Part shown: positions 27,422-36,850 of the stretch, in pieces | Numbering within the stretch: the first letter of the stretch is position 1 | Layout of the letters: each line of letters starts with the position of its first letter | Program-made: the position numbers and the translations under genes | Notes under the pieces: model-generated | Seen by the model: only the letters and a program-made list of their open reading frames with translations | Told to the model about the DNA's origin: nothing | Database searches by the model: none | Source of the DNA: Bacteroidaceae bacterium | Lineage (GTDB): Bacteria > Bacteroidota > Bacteroidia > Bacteroidales > Bacteroidaceae | Assembly: GCA_016280445.1 (NCBI GenBank) | Contig: JAEEGS010000071.1 | Location: 1 to 64,000, forward strand | Direction: 5' to 3' | DNA length: 64,000 bases

Positions 27422-27621
27422 TTAATAGAACACTGCAAAGGTGGGTGTTTTCTTTGATTCCTCCAAACGAATGGGGGAGAAAGTTTGAACATTTAACATT
27501 ATTTTAGCAAAAGGTGTCGGAAAAATTGTGTAACTTTGCACCCGAAATGTAAAATGGAATCTTGTGGAATGTCTGTGCAGACCATCCGTCAGACCCTGAT
27601 AAGAGAACGTTTCAGACATAC

Positions 27622-28425
27622 ATGAAAGTAAAGGAAATCTTAGGAGCCCTTGAAGAGTTTGCTCCTCTGGCCCTGCAGGACGGCTACGATAACGCGGGAT
27701 TGCAGATTGGATTAGCAGAGGATGCAGAAACTACAGGGGCATTGTTGTGTTTAGACGTGACTGAAGAAGTCGTGGATGAGGCCATTCTGCGTGGATGTAA
27801 CCTCATCGTGAGTCATCACCCCTTGCTCTTCCATCCATTGAAGAGCATCTCGCCGAGTGACTATGTGGGACGCACCATCATCAAGGTGATTCAGCATGGT
27901 ATCACGGTCTATTCGGCACATACCAATCTGGACTCCGCTTATGGTGGCGTGAGTTTCAAGATGGCTGAGAAACTGGGTCTGATGGCTCCTCAGTGGCTCT
28001 CGCAGAAGGATGGTTATGTGTGTGCCGGAAAAGCCACGACAGCAGGTGAGGGCATTATCGCCACATTCCCTGTAGCGTTGTCGCAGAACGAATTCATGGA
28101 GAGAGTGAAAGAGGTGTTCCACCTCAAATCGCTCCGTTCCAACACGGCCAAGAAGGAGTCGATTACAAATGTCGCTCTCTGTGGAGGTGCAGGCGCTTTC
28201 CTCATTCAAAAGGCGATTGAGAAGGGAGCCGACGCTTTCATCACGGGCGAAATCGGTTACCACCGTTTCTTCGGCCATGAGAAGGACTTGCTTCTGTTGG
28301 AGATCGGACACTTTGAGAGTGAACAATATACGCTTGAGGTCCTGCGTGATATCATCTTGAAGAAGTCACCTTCACTCTCTGTGCATTTAGCAAAGACGAA
28401 TACAAACCCAATCAATTATCTATAA
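27622..28425 (+). CDS. Nif3-like dinuclear metal center protein (DUF34/YbgI family)
   Basis: NAGLQIG, VSHHPLLFHPLKSI, SAHTNLDSAYGGVS motifs. Confidence 0.88.
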   Translation: MKVKEILGALEEFAPLALQDGYDNAGLQIGLAEDAETTGALLCLDVTEEVVDEAILRGCNLIVSHHPLLFHPLKSISPSDYVGRTIIKVIQHGITVYSAHTNLDSAYGGVSFKMAEKLGLMAPQWLSQKDGYVCAGKATTAGEGIIATFPVALSQNEFMERVKEVFHLKSLRSNTAKKESITNVALCGGAGAFLIQKAIEKGADAFITGEIGYHRFFGHEKDLLLLEIGHFESEQYTLEVLRDIILKKSPSLSVHLAKTNTNPINYL

Positions 28426-28429
28426 AAAA

Positions 28430-29248
28430 ATGGCAAAGAAAAAAGACAACCCATCAGAAATGCCAGTGGAAGAGCGTCTGAAAAACCTCTACCAACTGCA
28501 AACTATCTTGACTGAGATTGACCGCATCCGCACCTTGCGTGGTGAACTCCCGCTGGAAGTGGAAGACCTCGAGGACACCATTGAGGGACTGAAGACCCGT
28601 ATCAGCAAGACTGAAATCGAGATTGCTGATATCCGTGCGAAAATCAATGAATATCGCGGGAAAATCGAGTTGGCCACCTCGCAGTTGAACACTTACAAGG
28701 AGCAGATGGACAATGTGCGCAACAACCGCGAGTATGACCTGCTGAACAAGGAAATTGAATTCCAGACACTGGAGGTGGAACTCTGCAACAAGCGCATCCG
28801 CGAGGCACAGGTGATGGAGAAGGGCAGAGAAGAGTTCCTGGCAAAGAACAAGGAAGAACTGGAAGGACGTCTGCAGGATCTGGAACTGAAAAAGAACGAA
28901 CTGGATGAAATCGTTGCCGAAACCAAGTCGGACGAGGAGAAACTGCGCGAAAAGGCCAAGAACCTCGAGACAGTCATCGAGCCTCGCCTCCTGCAGAGTT
29001 TCAAGCGCATCCGCAAGAACAGCCGCAACGGTCTTGGCATCGTGTATGTGCAGCGTGATGCTTGCGGTGGTTGCTTTGCAAAGATTCCACCACAGCGTCA
29101 ACTGGATGTGCGCATGCGCAAGAAGGTGATTGTCTGCGAGTATTGTGGCCGTATTCTCATCGACCCAGAACTGGCTGGTGTGAAGCAAGAGGCAACTGTG
29201 GAAGAGAAACCAAAGCGCCGTTCTCGCCGCAAGAAGGAGGACGAATAA
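28430..29248 (+). CDS. C4-type zinc ribbon coiled-coil protein (CT398/HP0958-like)
   Basis: Long coiled coil followed by CGGCF...CEYCGRIL. Confidence 0.85.
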   Translation: MAKKKDNPSEMPVEERLKNLYQLQTILTEIDRIRTLRGELPLEVEDLEDTIEGLKTRISKTEIEIADIRAKINEYRGKIELATSQLNTYKEQMDNVRNNREYDLLNKEIEFQTLEVELCNKRIREAQVMEKGREEFLAKNKEELEGRLQDLELKKNELDEIVAETKSDEEKLREKAKNLETVIEPRLLQSFKRIRKNSRNGLGIVYVQRDACGGCFAKIPPQRQLDVRMRKKVIVCEYCGRILIDPELAGVKQEATVEEKPKRRSRRKKEDE

Positions 29249-29289
29249 ACCTCTCTTCTTGTCGGACAACCAGAACGGAAACGGGCAAA

Positions 29290-29333
29290 AAAAGAGGCGG
29301 GGAACACTCTCTCAGGAGTGCTCCCCGCCTTTC
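29290..29333. terminator. Intrinsic terminator between convergent genes
   Basis: AGGCGGGGAACACTCTCTCAGGAGTGCTCCCCGCCT stem-loop. Confidence 0.8.
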
Positions 29334-29354
29334 ATATGTTTGCGTGTGTGAGGG

Positions 29355-31139
29355 TCATTTGTCGCCTATCCGTTCCAACTTGAAGTCTGTGGCAGAGAAC
29401 CAGCCCGTTGTGGGTGTGTTGTTGTCTTCTTCGTCAATCTTCACGCCATAGGTGAGGGTGGTGGGTTCTTTCACGATGATGTTGTCGATGTACACATAAC
29501 TCCATCCGTACCCCCTTTGGCCGTTGGCCTCGATAATCTTCTGGCGGTTACTTTCAGAAATCTTGCTGACAAGTTCCTTCAGCACAGGGTCGTTCAGATA
29601 ATTGGGGTCATCGTTCTGATAGATGCCTTCCTCCATACTTAAGAGTTCCCAGATGTTGCCTGTTGAGTTGCCGTAGTTGGGAATCTCCCTCATGTTGGCA
29701 GGCATCCCGTTGTAATAGAGTGAGTCGCCAACGGCATCCTGTCCGTCCACATAGATGAAGCACCCGTCGTGGTCGGCTCTCACAGCGGCGCTGAGGCGAT
29801 AGATGCCAGGCACCACTTTCTCGGATTTCTCTGTCACGAGGTGGACGGGGTCGCGGTAGTTGCAGGCATCAATATAGCGCACATTGGCGTTACCAGTCAT
29901 GTACTCTCCGTTGTAAGTGTAGCGGTCAGTATGTTCAGCTTTGACGAGTTTCCACCCGTCCTTCTGGAAGAAGTTCCAGTCATCGTCATTGAAGACGAAG
30001 CCGTCGTGGGTGTGCGTCTTCACCCATTCAGCATGCTCGATGTCCCAACGTGCAGATTGTGTTTTTGCTAATCTGCCCGCTCCATAGATGGCGAAGCCAA
30101 TGAAGCCAATCAGCGATGCCACCCACATGACGAACCATATCACGCGTTGTCTCGTGCTCATCGAAGGGGTCTGGCCAAACGAACTTACTGCTGCATGGAT
30201 GGAGCAATAGAGCAGGATGGCGATGGAGACGAGAAGCATGATGCCGCTCAGAATGACTGGGTAGAAGATGGCGTTCATGTCTTCAGTATGGTCTATGTTC
30301 CACCAGCTGTCGGCCATCATGTCAGAAGCCGCCACAAAAGCCACGAAGAAGCAGAGTGCCACAATGAGGCCGATGGTCAGCGCCGTGCTCAATCCCACGC
30401 AATTCACACCTACGAAAATGTTCCATAAAGTGCTCTTGCCCCCTTTCTTTTTCTTCAGCGCCATTCCCTCTTGCACCTCCATTGTCAGGTTCTGCTGGTT
30501 CACCTCCAAGCCCTTCATGCGCAGCATATCCTCTGGCGTTTTCGTTTCAGGTGTGAAGATAGCCACAAGCAGGTAAATGATAAACGGAAGGACATCGAGA
30601 GGAACGAGGAGGAACAGGATGGGAAAGGCACTGAACAAGCCAAACAGAGTGGCGACAATCAATCCTGGAACGATAATCCACAAAAGCAGCGCAATCACAA
30701 ACCCCCATCGCCATGTAGATGCGCTGCTGCCAAAGTAGTGTGCGCATCCGGCCAACACACCCGCCAGCATCTTGTTCTGCGAGTCGCGGAAGAACTTCTT
30801 GCCTTTCTGCTTCTTCTCTTGACCATCTGCAAGGTTTCCCGCTCCTTTAGAGGAACCGGAGGCCTGGGTTTCTTCTTCTCCTGCAATATCTTCCACTTGG
30901 CCAATCTGTTCAATCACGCCCTGCACATGCTCGATGGTGATGGCCTCGATGCCCTGTGTCCGCAGTTCGTCGAACAGTTCTGCAATACGCGCTTCGATGT
31001 CGTCCGCTATTTCCTCGCCACCCTCCTGCTTCTTGAAGTAATTACGCAGGGTGTCCGTGTAGTGGCTGAGCAACTCGTAGGCATCCTCGTCTATCTGGTA
31101 AAGTCTGCCACAAAGGTTGATGGTTATATTCTTTTTCAT
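29355..31139 (-). CDS. PspC domain-containing membrane protein
   Basis: RDSQNKMLAGVLAGCAHYFGSSASTWRW PspC signature; multiple TMs. Confidence 0.82.
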   Translation of the reverse strand: MKKNITINLCGRLYQIDEDAYELLSHYTDTLRNYFKKQEGGEEIADDIEARIAELFDELRTQGIEAITIEHVQGVIEQIGQVEDIAGEEETQASGSSKGAGNLADGQEKKQKGKKFFRDSQNKMLAGVLAGCAHYFGSSASTWRWGFVIALLLWIIVPGLIVATLFGLFSAFPILFLLVPLDVLPFIIYLLVAIFTPETKTPEDMLRMKGLEVNQQNLTMEVQEGMALKKKKGGKSTLWNIFVGVNCVGLSTALTIGLIVALCFFVAFVAASDMMADSWWNIDHTEDMNAIFYPVILSGIMLLVSIAILLYCSIHAAVSSFGQTPSMSTRQRVIWFVMWVASLIGFIGFAIYGAGRLAKTQSARWDIEHAEWVKTHTHDGFVFNDDDWNFFQKDGWKLVKAEHTDRYTYNGEYMTGNANVRYIDACNYRDPVHLVTEKSEKVVPGIYRLSAAVRADHDGCFIYVDGQDAVGDSLYYNGMPANMREIPNYGNSTGNIWELLSMEEGIYQNDDPNYLNDPVLKELVSKISESNRQKIIEANGQRGYGWSYVYIDNIIVKEPTTLTYGVKIDEEDNNTPTTGWFSATDFKLERIGDK

Positions 31140-31193
31140 ATTCTTGTTTTCTTTATAATAATGTATTCATTTAAACTCTCTTCCTATGATTCT

Positions 31194-31568
31194 CTATTCA
31201 GTTGGCATAGCGCCCTCCTCTGTCGGGGGAGTCAGAAGAATCTGACCCTCTTTCAGATTGTGCACCGTGCTTTCCAGTTCTCCCCAGGCAGTGTCTAACT
31301 GCTCCAGCGTTTCCTTTCCAGTTGCCGTCAGCACATAATACTTACGGGGTGGTCCCTGAGTGCTCTCTTGCCATTCATAACCCAAAAGGCCATCGTTCTT
31401 CAGTCGTGTGAGCAGCGGGTATAGCGTACCTTCCACTACCAACAGGTTGGCCTCTTTCAATCGCTTGATGATGTCAGAAGTGTAGTATGCCTTCTCGCTG
31501 AGTAACAGCATGATGCAATACTCTAACATCCCCTTCCGCATCTGTGATTTTGCATTGTCCACATTCAT
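31194..31568 (-). CDS. PadR-family transcriptional regulator
   Basis: MRKGMLEYCIMLLLSEKAYYTSDIIKRLKEANLLVVEGTLYPLLTRLKNDGLL. Confidence 0.9.
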   Translation of the reverse strand: MNVDNAKSQMRKGMLEYCIMLLLSEKAYYTSDIIKRLKEANLLVVEGTLYPLLTRLKNDGLLGYEWQESTQGPPRKYYVLTATGKETLEQLDTAWGELESTVHNLKEGQILLTPPTEEGAMPTE

Positions 31569-31598
31569 ACGCATTTGTTTTTAATTTTTTATCCGCGG

Positions 31599-31606
31599 CA
31601 AAGGTA
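31599..31606 (-). promoter_or_regulatory. -7 element TACCTTTG upstream of padR-like gene
   Basis: CAAAGGTA on plus. Confidence 0.55.
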
Positions 31607-31760
31607 TGTAAAATTACAATACCTTGCAATACATAGTAGTATAAATTAACACGAATTAACAAATAAAGCCCTTCAGAGAGGGCTTGTTCTGTGGATAAAT
31701 AGGGTGGAAAATTGAAAAAATGCTCCAGTTTGTGTTTCTCGTCTGTGCGGTCAACCGTTC

Positions 31761-32243
31761 TTACATTGTTGAGGGTGTGGATTCCGGTGCTTTCAAGTTT
31801 GCGAATGTGGGGATGTCTTCCACGAAAGTGTATGTGCCTTGATGTATGTCCACATGACAGCAATAGTGCTGCATCCCGTTGCTCACCACCAGCCACTCCA
31901 CCTCCAGCACCATGTTGTATCGGCAGATCTGTTCAAACACTTTCTGTGTAATCTCCACGTCAGGACGCTTGTACTCCACAATCATCAGCGGTTTCAGCCC
32001 CTCCTTCCGATACACCACCGTGTCGCATCGACGGCTCATCCCGTTCAGCGTCACCGCCACCTCGTTCGCCATCAGCGCCGACGGATACCCTTTCTGCTCC
32101 ATCAGGAAATGCACGAAATGCTGCCGCACCCACTCCTCTGGCGTGAGTGCCACAAACTTCTGGCGAAGCACATCCAGTATCTTCACCATTCCGTTCATCT
32201 TCTTGATGTTTGCCTCAAATGGAGGCAGATTCAGTGGCTGCAT
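31761..32243 (-). CDS. HsdR N-terminal-like (HSDR_N) restriction-endonuclease-fold protein
   Basis: VAVTLNGMSRRCDTVVYRKEGLKPLMIVEYKRPDVEI resembles a PD-(D/E)XK core. Confidence 0.75.
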   Translation of the reverse strand: MQPLNLPPFEANIKKMNGMVKILDVLRQKFVALTPEEWVRQHFVHFLMEQKGYPSALMANEVAVTLNGMSRRCDTVVYRKEGLKPLMIVEYKRPDVEITQKVFEQICRYNMVLEVEWLVVSNGMQHYCCHVDIHQGTYTFVEDIPTFANLKAPESTPSTM

Positions 32244-32418
32244 GCTCGTTCTTCTGATTTGGTCGCAAAGGTACGAAAAAAACTTGTACAAACGCCCACT
32301 TAAGCTTTTCCCTTTTTCCCACTTTTGAGGATTTCTACCAAAATCTTCAGTTTTTTAAACCTCCAATACTTTCCTTTTTCAATTTTTCCCTATCTTTGCA
32401 CCACGAACAATCCGACTT

Positions 32419-33441
32419 ATGGCAAAGACAAACATGACACATCGGGACATCTTGGCGCAGGTGCGGGCGAAGAAGTTTCCACCCATCTTTCTTTTGATGG
32501 GGGACGAGGCATACTACATTGACCTCATCGCGGAGGAGATTGCCAACAACGCGCTGACGAAAGATGAACAGGATTTCAACCAAACGGTGATATATTGTAC
32601 GCGCGAAACGGCTGTTGCTGACGTGATAAATTGTGCGCGCCGTTACCCGATGATGGCAAAATATCAAGTGGTAATTGTTAAAGAGGCGCAGAATTTGTTA
32701 AAAATTGACGAGCTGGCGGTCTATGCACAAAATCCGATGGAGACCACTATTTTGGTGATTTGCTACAAAAATGGCAAGGTGGACGGGCGCAAGAAACTGG
32801 TGCCAGCCGTAGAAAAAGTGGGGATTGTTTTCGAAAGTCAAAGGCTGAAGGAGGGCATGCTGCCATCGTTTATTGCTGAATATCTGAGCGGAAAGCAGAT
32901 TTCCATCGAGGAACGGGCTTGTATGATGATGGCAGAAAGCGTGGGTTCTGATTTGAACCGCCTGGCTGGTGAACTGGAAAAGCTCGTGCTTGCCCTGCCG
33001 GCAGGGCAGACGCGCATCACCACAGACTTTGTGGAGAAGAACGTCGGAATCTCTAAAGAGTTCAATGTGTGGGAGTTACGTGCTGCTGTAGCCTACCGAA
33101 ACATAGAGAAGGCCAATAAGATTATGTATTATATGGAGCAGAACACAAAGGCTAATCCTACGGTGATGACTGTCTCCTTCCTGTTCAACTTCTTTGCGTT
33201 GGTCATGCAGGCGTATTATTCGCCAGATCGCTCTGAACAAGGGCTGATGCGGCATCTGGAGATTCGCCAGGCGTGGCAACTTCGCGAATACACGACCGCC
33301 ATGCGTAACTATACGGCCGTGAAAGTGATGCAAATTATTGGGAAACTTCGTGAAACGGATGCTCGTTTGAAGGGTATCAATCGAGGAAATTTGACTGATG
33401 AGGACATCATGCACGAACTTCTCTTTTTTATCCTCCATTGA
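32419..33441 (+). CDS. holA: DNA polymerase III subunit delta
   Basis: PIFLLMGDEAYYIDLIAEEI; SVGSDLNRLAGELEKL; TATCTTTG at 32391. Confidence 0.88.
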   Translation: MAKTNMTHRDILAQVRAKKFPPIFLLMGDEAYYIDLIAEEIANNALTKDEQDFNQTVIYCTRETAVADVINCARRYPMMAKYQVVIVKEAQNLLKIDELAVYAQNPMETTILVICYKNGKVDGRKKLVPAVEKVGIVFESQRLKEGMLPSFIAEYLSGKQISIEERACMMMAESVGSDLNRLAGELEKLVLALPAGQTRITTDFVEKNVGISKEFNVWELRAAVAYRNIEKANKIMYYMEQNTKANPTVMTVSFLFNFFALVMQAYYSPDRSEQGLMRHLEIRQAWQLREYTTAMRNYTAVKVMQIIGKLRETDARLKGINRGNLTDEDIMHELLFFILH

Positions 33442-34312
33442 TTTTTGTTCAGGAAAAACTTCCTAAAAAATTTGAAGGCGATTTTTGAGCGCTCCAAGAG
33501 GTCTCAAAAGTTGCCTTTTTTGTTCCCGAAAATTTAAAAAATGCTGATTTTTTTAGCGTAAAAATCGTGAACAAAATCTCTTTCATCCAAAATATCGAAC
33601 AAGAATTTTGCCCACCTTTCAGCGGAGTATCAGCACTTTAACTTGCAAAATGGCCGTTCAAAAAGGCTCAATTTTCAATCAAAAATGCGCTCAAAATCAC
33701 CTGTTCGATTCTCGAAAAATGAAGGCAATTTTTCAAAAAATGGGAAGTTGTAAATTTTACATTAACTTCTGTTAAGAGATCAAGTTGTACGATTTTACAA
33801 GATTAAACCACCAAAAGTGTAAAATAAAGTTTACAAATGTAGAGGAAGACATGGGGGTGACCCCGAACGCCAGGGGCACATAAATAACGTTTTACGTTTA
33901 TTAAAGTAAACATTTCAAGTGGTAAAGTCGTGAATATGCAGCATGTTTTCACTCCGTTTAACCTTCTGTTTCTAGGGTTCTTAGCAATGTTTGTTTGTCT
34001 AAAGATGGACTGCGCACTCCTCCAGCATGCCGTTATTCTGCCATTTTTCCCTTATAGATCCTATATGATGTGATTCCTATATGTAATAATCAACAAAGAA
34101 TCAGTATTTTATCTAAAAAGCAGAAAGTGATAGTAGAACACTTCTATACAGGTGTAAATTTACAGAAATTCCAACTTTACAGATAAAAACGCCCCGTCGG
34201 TTTACGGAATACAATTTTAAAAATAGAAAAATAAAATTTAAAGTTACAAAAAGAAAGTGAAAAGTTTTGATAATTCTAAAATAGTCCCTACCTTTGTAAA
34301 AACTTTCAAAAT

Positions 34313-34879
34313 ATGACTGATAAGGAAAAAATAGAACTGATCATTCAAGACAAGCACTTGAACAGTACCCAATTCTGCAATGAAGTGGGCATCGTTCAGG
34401 GTACCCTCTCCCACATTCGAAGTGGTCGTACTGAACCCTCCCTCAACATTCTGCGCAGTATCGCCCAGGCGTTCCCCGACATCAACCCTGCATGGTTGTT
34501 TTATGGTGAGGAACCGATGTACAAGAAAACTGACTCGCCTACCCCTGAAGAAGGAGGTGCGGATGACACACATATATATAATAGTGATGCTGGCGACGAA
34601 GTATCTGCTGACAGCCAACTTTCGTTCGCGTTTCCTGGCAATGCGTCCTCTTCTTCGCCGAAGGGAAATCCAATGGTGGGCAACGGGGCTTCTTCTTCCC
34701 TCTCGCAAGGTGGAGGTGCTGCACGCCGTTCTTCCTCGCCGTTGGCTGTGTCCGCTCCTGTGAATGTGCAGGAGATTGTTGCTGAAACATTGAAACAGCA
34801 GCAGAAGCCGCAGCGGAAAGTGGTCGAGGTGCGCATCTTTTTCGATGATGGCACGTTCGAGACCTTCAGCGCCAGTTAG
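34313..34879 (+). CDS. XRE-like helix-turn-helix protein
   Basis: STQFCNEVGIVQGTLSHIRSGRTEPSLNILRSIAQAFPDINPAWLFYGE; TACCTTTG at 34289. Confidence 0.85.
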   Translation: MTDKEKIELIIQDKHLNSTQFCNEVGIVQGTLSHIRSGRTEPSLNILRSIAQAFPDINPAWLFYGEEPMYKKTDSPTPEEGGADDTHIYNSDAGDEVSADSQLSFAFPGNASSSSPKGNPMVGNGASSSLSQGGGAARRSSSPLAVSAPVNVQEIVAETLKQQQKPQRKVVEVRIFFDDGTFETFSAS

Positions 34880-35096
34880 TGTGAGGTGCGTTTTCTGGAG
34901 GGTTTCCTCTCCTGAAAATGAAACATATTTTAAGGTTGTTAACAAATAGACTATTTTTAACATTTTAATGTTTGATTGGTTTATTTATTAACAACCTTCT
35001 TTTGCGCAATTTTCCTGTAAAAATAGAAAAAACAGCCTTTTTTATGAGAAAATGTCGAGAGATGTCATCTTTTTTCGAGAAGATGTTGTCTCTTTA

Positions 35097-35131
35097 CAAA
35101 AAAACGTCATCTCTTGGCGGGGAGATGACGT
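35097..35131 (-). terminator. Terminator downstream of tRNA-Arg
   Basis: On minus: ACGTCATCTC-CCCGCCAA-GAGATGACGT then TTTTTT. Confidence 0.75.
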
Positions 35132-35143
35132 ACAAATGGTAAG

Positions 35144-35217
35144 TGACTCGGATGGGACTCAAACCCATGACCTGCAGAACCGGAATCTGATGCTCTATTC
35201 AACTGAGCTACCGAGCC
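35144..35217 (-). tRNA. tRNA-Arg (anticodon CCG)
   Basis: Minus: GGCTCGGTAGCTCAGTTGAATAGAGCATCAGATTCCGGTTCTGCAGGTCATGGGTTTGAGTCCCATCCGAGTCA folds as a cloverleaf; CCA not encoded. Confidence 0.93.
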
Positions 35218-35413
35218 AATAATTGCATTTCGGGTGACAAAGTTAGGAATTTTTGTTGAGATTCTGTATTTTGTTGCAGTTTTTTATTCGATTTTGTGGA
35301 TTTTGTGCTAATTTTGCAAAGATATATGCCCGTCATGGGTCTGTCTGTGGCAGAGAAACCCTGTTTCGACGCGGCATCGTTGAATTTCAACGCGCTTACC
35401 TAATTAGTACCAG

Positions 35414-36562
35414 ATGATGAAAAATAGGATTCTATTAGCGATACTCTTCTTGGGGTGTATGCTGACCATATCTGCCCAATCCCGTGAGCGGCTGCACAAG
35501 CATGGTGACTGGTTCTGGGGTGTGGGTGCCGGATTCAGCCAGTCGTTGGCCGAGAATGCGAAGGGCACCGACTTCATTTCCCGCCAGATGCCTTCCTTCG
35601 ATTTGCTGTTTGGTCACAACTTCACCCCTTCTCTCGGATTCAAGTTGACGGGAGGGATGAACATGCAGGTGTCGCGATGCAGTGAGGCTGCAAAAAAAGC
35701 CATGCCGGAGGTGTATGGCAACGGGAGGTACTCGTTTCGGTGCCTGACGGCCTCTCTGTCGGGCGTTGCCAACCTGACCAATATCTTCTTCGGCTACGAG
35801 GAAGAAAGAGCCATGACGTGCAGTTTTTTTATGGGCGGCGGTGTGATGAAGACGGTTGCCTTCGACCAGAAAATCAACCATTGGAACACGGTGCCTGATG
35901 CGGAGCATCCTTACTACCCTGTGGATGGCTCAGGCGGTTTCTATATCGTGGCTCACGCGGGCTTGCAATGCGATGTGCGTCTTGGCGAGCCCTGGGATTT
36001 GAGCGTGGAATTTCGTGGCAATGCCACCGACAATAAGTACAACGGTGTGGCCAACGGCAACAAGTTGGACTTTTATCTCGACCTGATGGTCAATCTGGTT
36101 TACCACTTCAAGAACGGCAAGCAGCAGTTGCGCCGTTTCCGTGAGCCCAAACGCGGTCTTTATATTGACCCTGTCCTCGTCGACCACACGCGTGACTATC
36201 AGGAGACCGTGCGCTATGGCGAGGCGATGTACACGGAGATTCCTTTCTATGCGGGTTTCTACTATCTGAACACGGCCACCACCAAGCGACTGGAGACGGT
36301 GGCGCGGTTCCTGCAAACCCATCCGCTGGTCAACATCAACATTGTGGGTCATCCCGACATCATGCCTGACGACGATGCTGAGTATCACCGCCATCTGGCT
36401 CAGAAACGCGCAGAAGTGGTTCGTGAGGCGCTCATCAGCAAGTTCAATGTTGACCCGCACCGTCTGCGCACCACCTATGACGACCGTTCCCTGCAGCCTT
36501 ACAAGACCGTGCGCGAATGGGTGCCTGCCGTCAACTTCATCATGGAAGATCCAGGTGATTAA
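35414..36562 (+). CDS. Outer-membrane OmpA-like protein
   Basis: Signal peptide, beta-barrel region, C-terminal OmpA-like VNINIVGHPDIMPDD...YHRHLAQKRAEVVREALIS. Confidence 0.75.
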   Translation: MMKNRILLAILFLGCMLTISAQSRERLHKHGDWFWGVGAGFSQSLAENAKGTDFISRQMPSFDLLFGHNFTPSLGFKLTGGMNMQVSRCSEAAKKAMPEVYGNGRYSFRCLTASLSGVANLTNIFFGYEEERAMTCSFFMGGGVMKTVAFDQKINHWNTVPDAEHPYYPVDGSGGFYIVAHAGLQCDVRLGEPWDLSVEFRGNATDNKYNGVANGNKLDFYLDLMVNLVYHFKNGKQQLRRFREPKRGLYIDPVLVDHTRDYQETVRYGEAMYTEIPFYAGFYYLNTATTKRLETVARFLQTHPLVNINIVGHPDIMPDDDAEYHRHLAQKRAEVVREALISKFNVDPHRLRTTYDDRSLQPYKTVREWVPAVNFIMEDPGD

Positions 36563-36585
36563 AGTTTCGCAAAAAATTCCTCAAA

Positions 36586-36736
36586 GCGTTGCAGTGTTGC
36601 AGTGTTGCAGTTAGAAATTAGGATACCGAAAAATCAAAAGAAAATTTTATATTTATATATTATATATAAATATAAAGCATTTTTTCAAGGGTGTGAACAC
36701 CTCAAAAAAGAACTGCAACGCTGCAACGCTGCAACG
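36586..36736. repeat. Nested palindromic element (MITE-like or structured RNA)
   Basis: CGTTGCAGTGTTGCAGTGTTGCAGTT vs AACTGCAACGCTGCAACGCTGCAACG, with inner palindromes TTTATATTTATATA/TATATAAATATAAA and GGTGTGAACACC. Confidence 0.85.
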
Positions 36737-36763
36737 GAAACTCCATGTCTTTTTCCTGATGTA

Positions 36764-36850
36764 GTTGACAGTTGTTTCTGAACAGGTTGACCACTTACAC
36801 TGGAATCGTTGACACTTTTACTGGAAAGGTTGCCTTTCAGTGTCGATAAA
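36764..36850. repeat. Degenerate 21-22 bp tandem repeats
   Basis: gttgacagttgtttctgaacag / gttgaccacttacactggaatc / gttgacacttttactggaaag / gttgcctttcagtg. Confidence 0.6.

Noticed and set aside
31761-32243. Part of the type I restriction system at the window start
   Set aside because: Only an HsdR N-terminal-like domain, 30 kb away and next to holA with no HsdM/HsdS; treated as a stand-alone protein.
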